Source of the DNA: Mycobacteriaceae bacterium
GTDB lineage: Bacteria; Actinomycetota; Actinomycetes; Mycobacteriales; Mycobacteriaceae
Direction: 5' to 3'
Length of the DNA: 64,000 bases
NCBI GenBank assembly: GCA_019245755.1
Contig: JAFARC010000052.1
Location: 1 to 64,000, forward strand
The stretch's first letter is position 1, and each line of letters begins with the position of its first letter. Under the pieces are notes generated by a model. The model saw only the letters and a list, made by a program, of their open reading frames with translations, was not told the DNA's origin and made no database searches. A program made the position numbers and the translations under genes. Below, piece by piece: positions 61,997 through 64,000 of the stretch.

Positions 61997-62026
61997 ACGG
62001 TAGTCGCCGCACTGGTCAAAGGTCAA
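61997..62026 (-). promoter_or_regulatory. candidate ilvBNC promoter
   Basis: Minus strand TTGACC (62026-62021) and TACCGT (62002-61997) are 18 bp apart. A second TTGACC overlaps at 62019-62014. The +1 would fall at or within a few bases of the leader-peptide GTG. The divergent cfp6 start codon is only 28 bp behind the -35. Confidence 0.55.
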
Positions 62027-62053
62027 ATTCGGGAGCAGTGGAATGATGCTGGT

Positions 62054-62449
62054 ATGGCCAGCGAATCCTCGACCGCGCCGGCACCGGTGGTGATCAAGAT
62101 TTCCCCGATCGCGCACATCGCGGTCGCCTTCTTCACGCTCGGTCTGCTGGTGCCCGTGCTGACCTGGCCGGTGACAGCTTTCCTACTGGCGATCCCGGTG
62201 CTGCTGTCGGCGTCGATAGCACGGCTGCGGACGGTGGCCGACACACATACCGTCACGGTGCGAACGCTGCTGGGCAGCCGCGCCGTCGACTGGGACGACA
62301 TCGGCGGATTGCGGTTCCACCGGGGCTCGTGGGCGCGGGCACAGCTGCGGACCGGCGAGGATCTGCGGCTGCCCGCGGTCACGTTCGCCACGCTGCCCGA
62401 GCTGGCGGAGGTCAGCGGCGGCCGGGTGCCCAACCCGTACAAGCGGTGA
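62054..62449 (+). CDS. cfp6: low-molecular-weight antigen Cfp6-like PH-domain membrane protein
   Basis: A 131-residue protein with two adjacent membrane helices (IAHIAVAFFTLGLLVPVLTW and the FLLAIPVLLSASIA segment, residues ~19-56) followed by a small PH-like domain (TVTVRTLLGSRAVDWDDIGGLRFHRGSW, in two stretches) and the ending PNPYKR. The M. tuberculosis homologue Rv3004 is a culture-filtrate antigen; its function is unknown. The N-terminus is about 18 residues longer than the 112-residue form I recall. It converges with the DoxX gene, 7 bp apart. Confidence 0.88.
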   Translation: MASESSTAPAPVVIKISPIAHIAVAFFTLGLLVPVLTWPVTAFLLAIPVLLSASIARLRTVADTHTVTVRTLLGSRAVDWDDIGGLRFHRGSWARAQLRTGEDLRLPAVTFATLPELAEVSGGRVPNPYKR

Positions 62450-62456
62450 GGCCGGG

Positions 62457-63269
62457 TCAGCTCACCAGCTGATGTCCGTTGAGCAGCACCCATGCCGCGA
62501 TACCGCCCCCGATGCCTAGCAACAGCGCAGCGAACGACCCGACGAACGGACGACGCGCCCAGCCGCGCCCGGCGTCGAAGCCGTAGCGGCCGGGGCCGAC
62601 CAGGATGATCGCGGCCAGCGCGACGATCATCAGCACCTGGTAGGCGTTCGCGTTGGGTAGGAAGAACACGAAATAGCCGCCGTCGTGCTGGGCGGCGAAG
62701 TTGGCCAGGACGCCATTGAGCAGGTAGGCCAGCGCCGCCGCCGCTCCCAGCGGGGTCAGCAGCCCCAGCATCAGCAGCAGCCCAGCCGCGATCTGGGTGC
62801 CGGCGGCCAGGTACGTCAGGATGTCGGCGTGTTGGTAGCCCAAGTCCGACAGGGAGTTCCGGAACCCGGCCAGGCCCTGCCCGCCCCACCAGCCGAATGC
62901 CTTCTGCAGGCCGTGCGCGACCAGCAGCACACCCACGCCGCCGCGTAGCAGCAGCAGACCGAGGTGCTGGGTACCGCGGCGACCGGCCGCGCGCACCCGG
63001 TCGTCGATGTACTCGTCGCGCACGACCTCGGCGGCCCCGGCCGCCTGCCGCCCCGCCGATCCGGGCTGGACATACGGCAGCGGTTCGGGGTCACTCAGCA
63101 GACCCAATCCGCGCCCGAGCGGCGCAGGGTTGCCGGAGCCGTAATAAGGGATCGCGGTGGTCTCGAAGTCGCCCCCGTATGTCGCCGAGGGCAGGTCGTC
63201 TTCAGGGTCGACCAGGCTTGCCGAACTGGGCCGTTGCCAGGCGCTGGGGTCATGCGGGTGACTGGTCAC
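62457..63269 (-). CDS. DoxX-family membrane protein (Rv3005c-like)
   Basis: A 270-residue protein: residues 1-100 are a soluble, Pro/Asp-rich N-terminus (DPSAWQRPSSASLVDPEDD), and the rest forms about four to five membrane helices of the DoxX/DoxD family (LLLLRGGVGVLLVAHGLQKAFGWW; YLAAGTQIAAGLLLMLGLLTPLG). In M. tuberculosis, DoxX was reported to link the superoxide dismutase SodA and the thiosulfate sulfurtransferase SseA in a membrane complex protecting from oxidative stress. Neither partner is in this window. It is divergent from lppZ. Confidence 0.9.
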   Translation of the reverse strand: MTSHPHDPSAWQRPSSASLVDPEDDLPSATYGGDFETTAIPYYGSGNPAPLGRGLGLLSDPEPLPYVQPGSAGRQAAGAAEVVRDEYIDDRVRAAGRRGTQHLGLLLLRGGVGVLLVAHGLQKAFGWWGGQGLAGFRNSLSDLGYQHADILTYLAAGTQIAAGLLLMLGLLTPLGAAAALAYLLNGVLANFAAQHDGGYFVFFLPNANAYQVLMIVALAAIILVGPGRYGFDAGRGWARRPFVGSFAALLLGIGGGIAAWVLLNGHQLVS

Positions 63270-63360
63270 CGTGTCAGCGTAAGTGCAAGACAGGCCGGAA
63301 CCGCGGATTTAGACCGCGCCGTCACCTCACCTTTACCTCGCCGGTATTAACCTGGCGGGC

Positions 63361-64000
63361 ATGCGGGTGAACGAGCCAGTGACGGGTGCGCTGGCGGCGG
63401 TGTGCGCCGCGGCCCTGCTGGCGACCGGCTGCGCCCGGTTCAGCGACGCACAATCCGCCCCGTTCACCACCGCGCCACAGCTGCGACCGGGTCCGTCGTC
63501 GACGCCACCGCCGCCTCCGCCGCTGCCGCCGCAGCCGTTTCCGAAGGAGTGCCCCGCCCCCGGCGTCATGCAGGGCTGCCTGGGAAGCACCAGCGGCCTG
63601 ATCATGCTGCCGGACAGCAAGTCGGCCCTGGTCGCCGAGCGCATCACCGGCGCGGTCAAAGAGGTGTCGGTCAGCGCCGAGCCGAAGATCAAGACCGTCA
63701 TCCCGGTCGACCCGTCCGGCGACGGCGGCCTGATGGACATCGTGCTGTCGCCGACGTACGCACAGGACCGGCTGATGTACGCCTACATCAGCACCCCCAC
63801 CGACAACCGGGTGATCCGCATCGCCGACGATGACATTCCCAAAGACATCCTGACCGGCATTCCCAAAGGGGCGACCGGCAACCGCGGTGCGCTGATCTTC
63901 ACCAGCCCGACCACGCTGGACGTGCTGACCGGCGATGCCGGCGATCCGGCGTTGGCCGCCGACCCGAAGTCGTTGGCGGGCAAACTGATCCGCGTCGAGC
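63361..64000 (+). CDS. lppZ: lipoprotein LppZ, glucose/sorbosone-dehydrogenase-like beta-propeller (3' end outside window)
   Basis: The first 213 codons of an exported lipoprotein. The signal peptide ends in the lipobox LLATGC with the lipidated Cys24, followed by a Pro-rich tether (SSTPPPPPPLPPQPFP). The propeller domain begins with SGLIMLPDSKSALVAERITGAVKEV and continues GDGGLMDIVLSPTYAQDRLMYAYIS, resembling PQQ-dependent sugar dehydrogenases; catalytic competence cannot be judged from this part. It corresponds to Rv3006. The ATG at 63361 is the only sensible start before the signal peptide. Confidence 0.92.
   Translation, partial: MRVNEPVTGALAAVCAAALLATGCARFSDAQSAPFTTAPQLRPGPSSTPPPPPPLPPQPFPKECPAPGVMQGCLGSTSGLIMLPDSKSALVAERITGAVKEVSVSAEPKIKTVIPVDPSGDGGLMDIVLSPTYAQDRLMYAYISTPTDNRVIRIADDDIPKDILTGIPKGATGNRGALIFTSPTTLDVLTGDAGDPALAADPKSLAGKLIRVE

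Noticed and set aside
62457..63269. The DoxX protein as a two-gene fusion because of its 100-residue soluble N-terminus.
   Set aside because: The soluble part has no recognisable domain and looks like the disordered extension common in mycobacterial membrane proteins.

Overview
The window is high-GC actinobacterial chromosome, and gene content and order place it in a mycobacterium. From rplS to lppZ it follows the block I remember as Rv2904c to Rv3006 of M. tuberculosis, in the same relative orientation. Genes I recall between these in M. tuberculosis are missing here: lppW, Rv2912c-Rv2914c, Rv2917, the IS-related Rv2978c-Rv2979c, and the whole PDIM/phenolic-glycolipid locus that there separates sepIVA from coaD. 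This suggests a nontuberculous species. I cannot name it. All comparisons with M. tuberculosis are from memory, not from an alignment.

Layout. 1-2.6 kb: ribosomal protein and RNA-modification genes (rplS partial, trmD, rimM, KH protein, rpsP) on the minus strand. 2.8-6.8 kb: a SnoaL-like protein, an inserted alpha/beta-hydrolase/nucleotide-cyclase fusion, a D,D-carboxypeptidase and an amidohydrolase. 6.8-12.9 kb: SRP GTPases ffh and ftsY flanking the nitrogen module glnD-glnB, with an ammonium transporter reduced to an 85-codon remnant. 12.9-19.1 kb: a lone type II IPP isomerase, then smc, acyP, an OsmC protein and mutM. 19.1-19.9 kb: a small lower-GC insertion (VOC protein plus a frameshifted SDR fragment) between mutM and rnc. 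19.9-23.9 kb: rnc, DUF177, sepIVA, a hemerythrin, coaD and rsmD. 23.9-29.8 kb: pyruvate carboxylase, a VKOR/DsbA pair and lipN. 29.9-42.4 kb: tandem aldo-keto reductases, recG, a DAK2 protein, rpmB, ung, thiL, a stand-alone RAM domain, a DUF3515 protein, ddl, a trans-sulfuration enzyme, gpsA and fbiD. 42.4-50.5 kb: ppk, mutT1, hupB, leuD-leuC with a divergent IclR regulator, an F420-type oxidoreductase and an O-methyltransferase. 50.6-64 kb: tRNA-Glu, tRNA-Gln, gltX, a FAH-family hydrolase, an MFS transporter, leuB-serA, a FAD oxidoreductase, ilvB-ilvN-ilvC with a leader peptide and attenuator, cfp6, a DoxX protein and the start of lppZ.

The coherent pathways are branched-chain amino acid synthesis (leuCD, leuB, ilvBNC), nitrogen control (GlnR-like boxes, glnB, glnD), protein targeting (ffh, ftsY), disulfide formation (VKOR plus DsbA) and DNA repair (mutM, ung, recG, mutT1). 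The most noteworthy signals are the collapsed but in-frame amt gene that keeps its GlnR-like promoter, an ilvB leader peptide that may be leaderless followed by an attenuator, a 48-bp element shared by the rpsP and rplS upstream regions, and the foreign insertion at the mutM start. I saw no IS element, prophage or CRISPR array.
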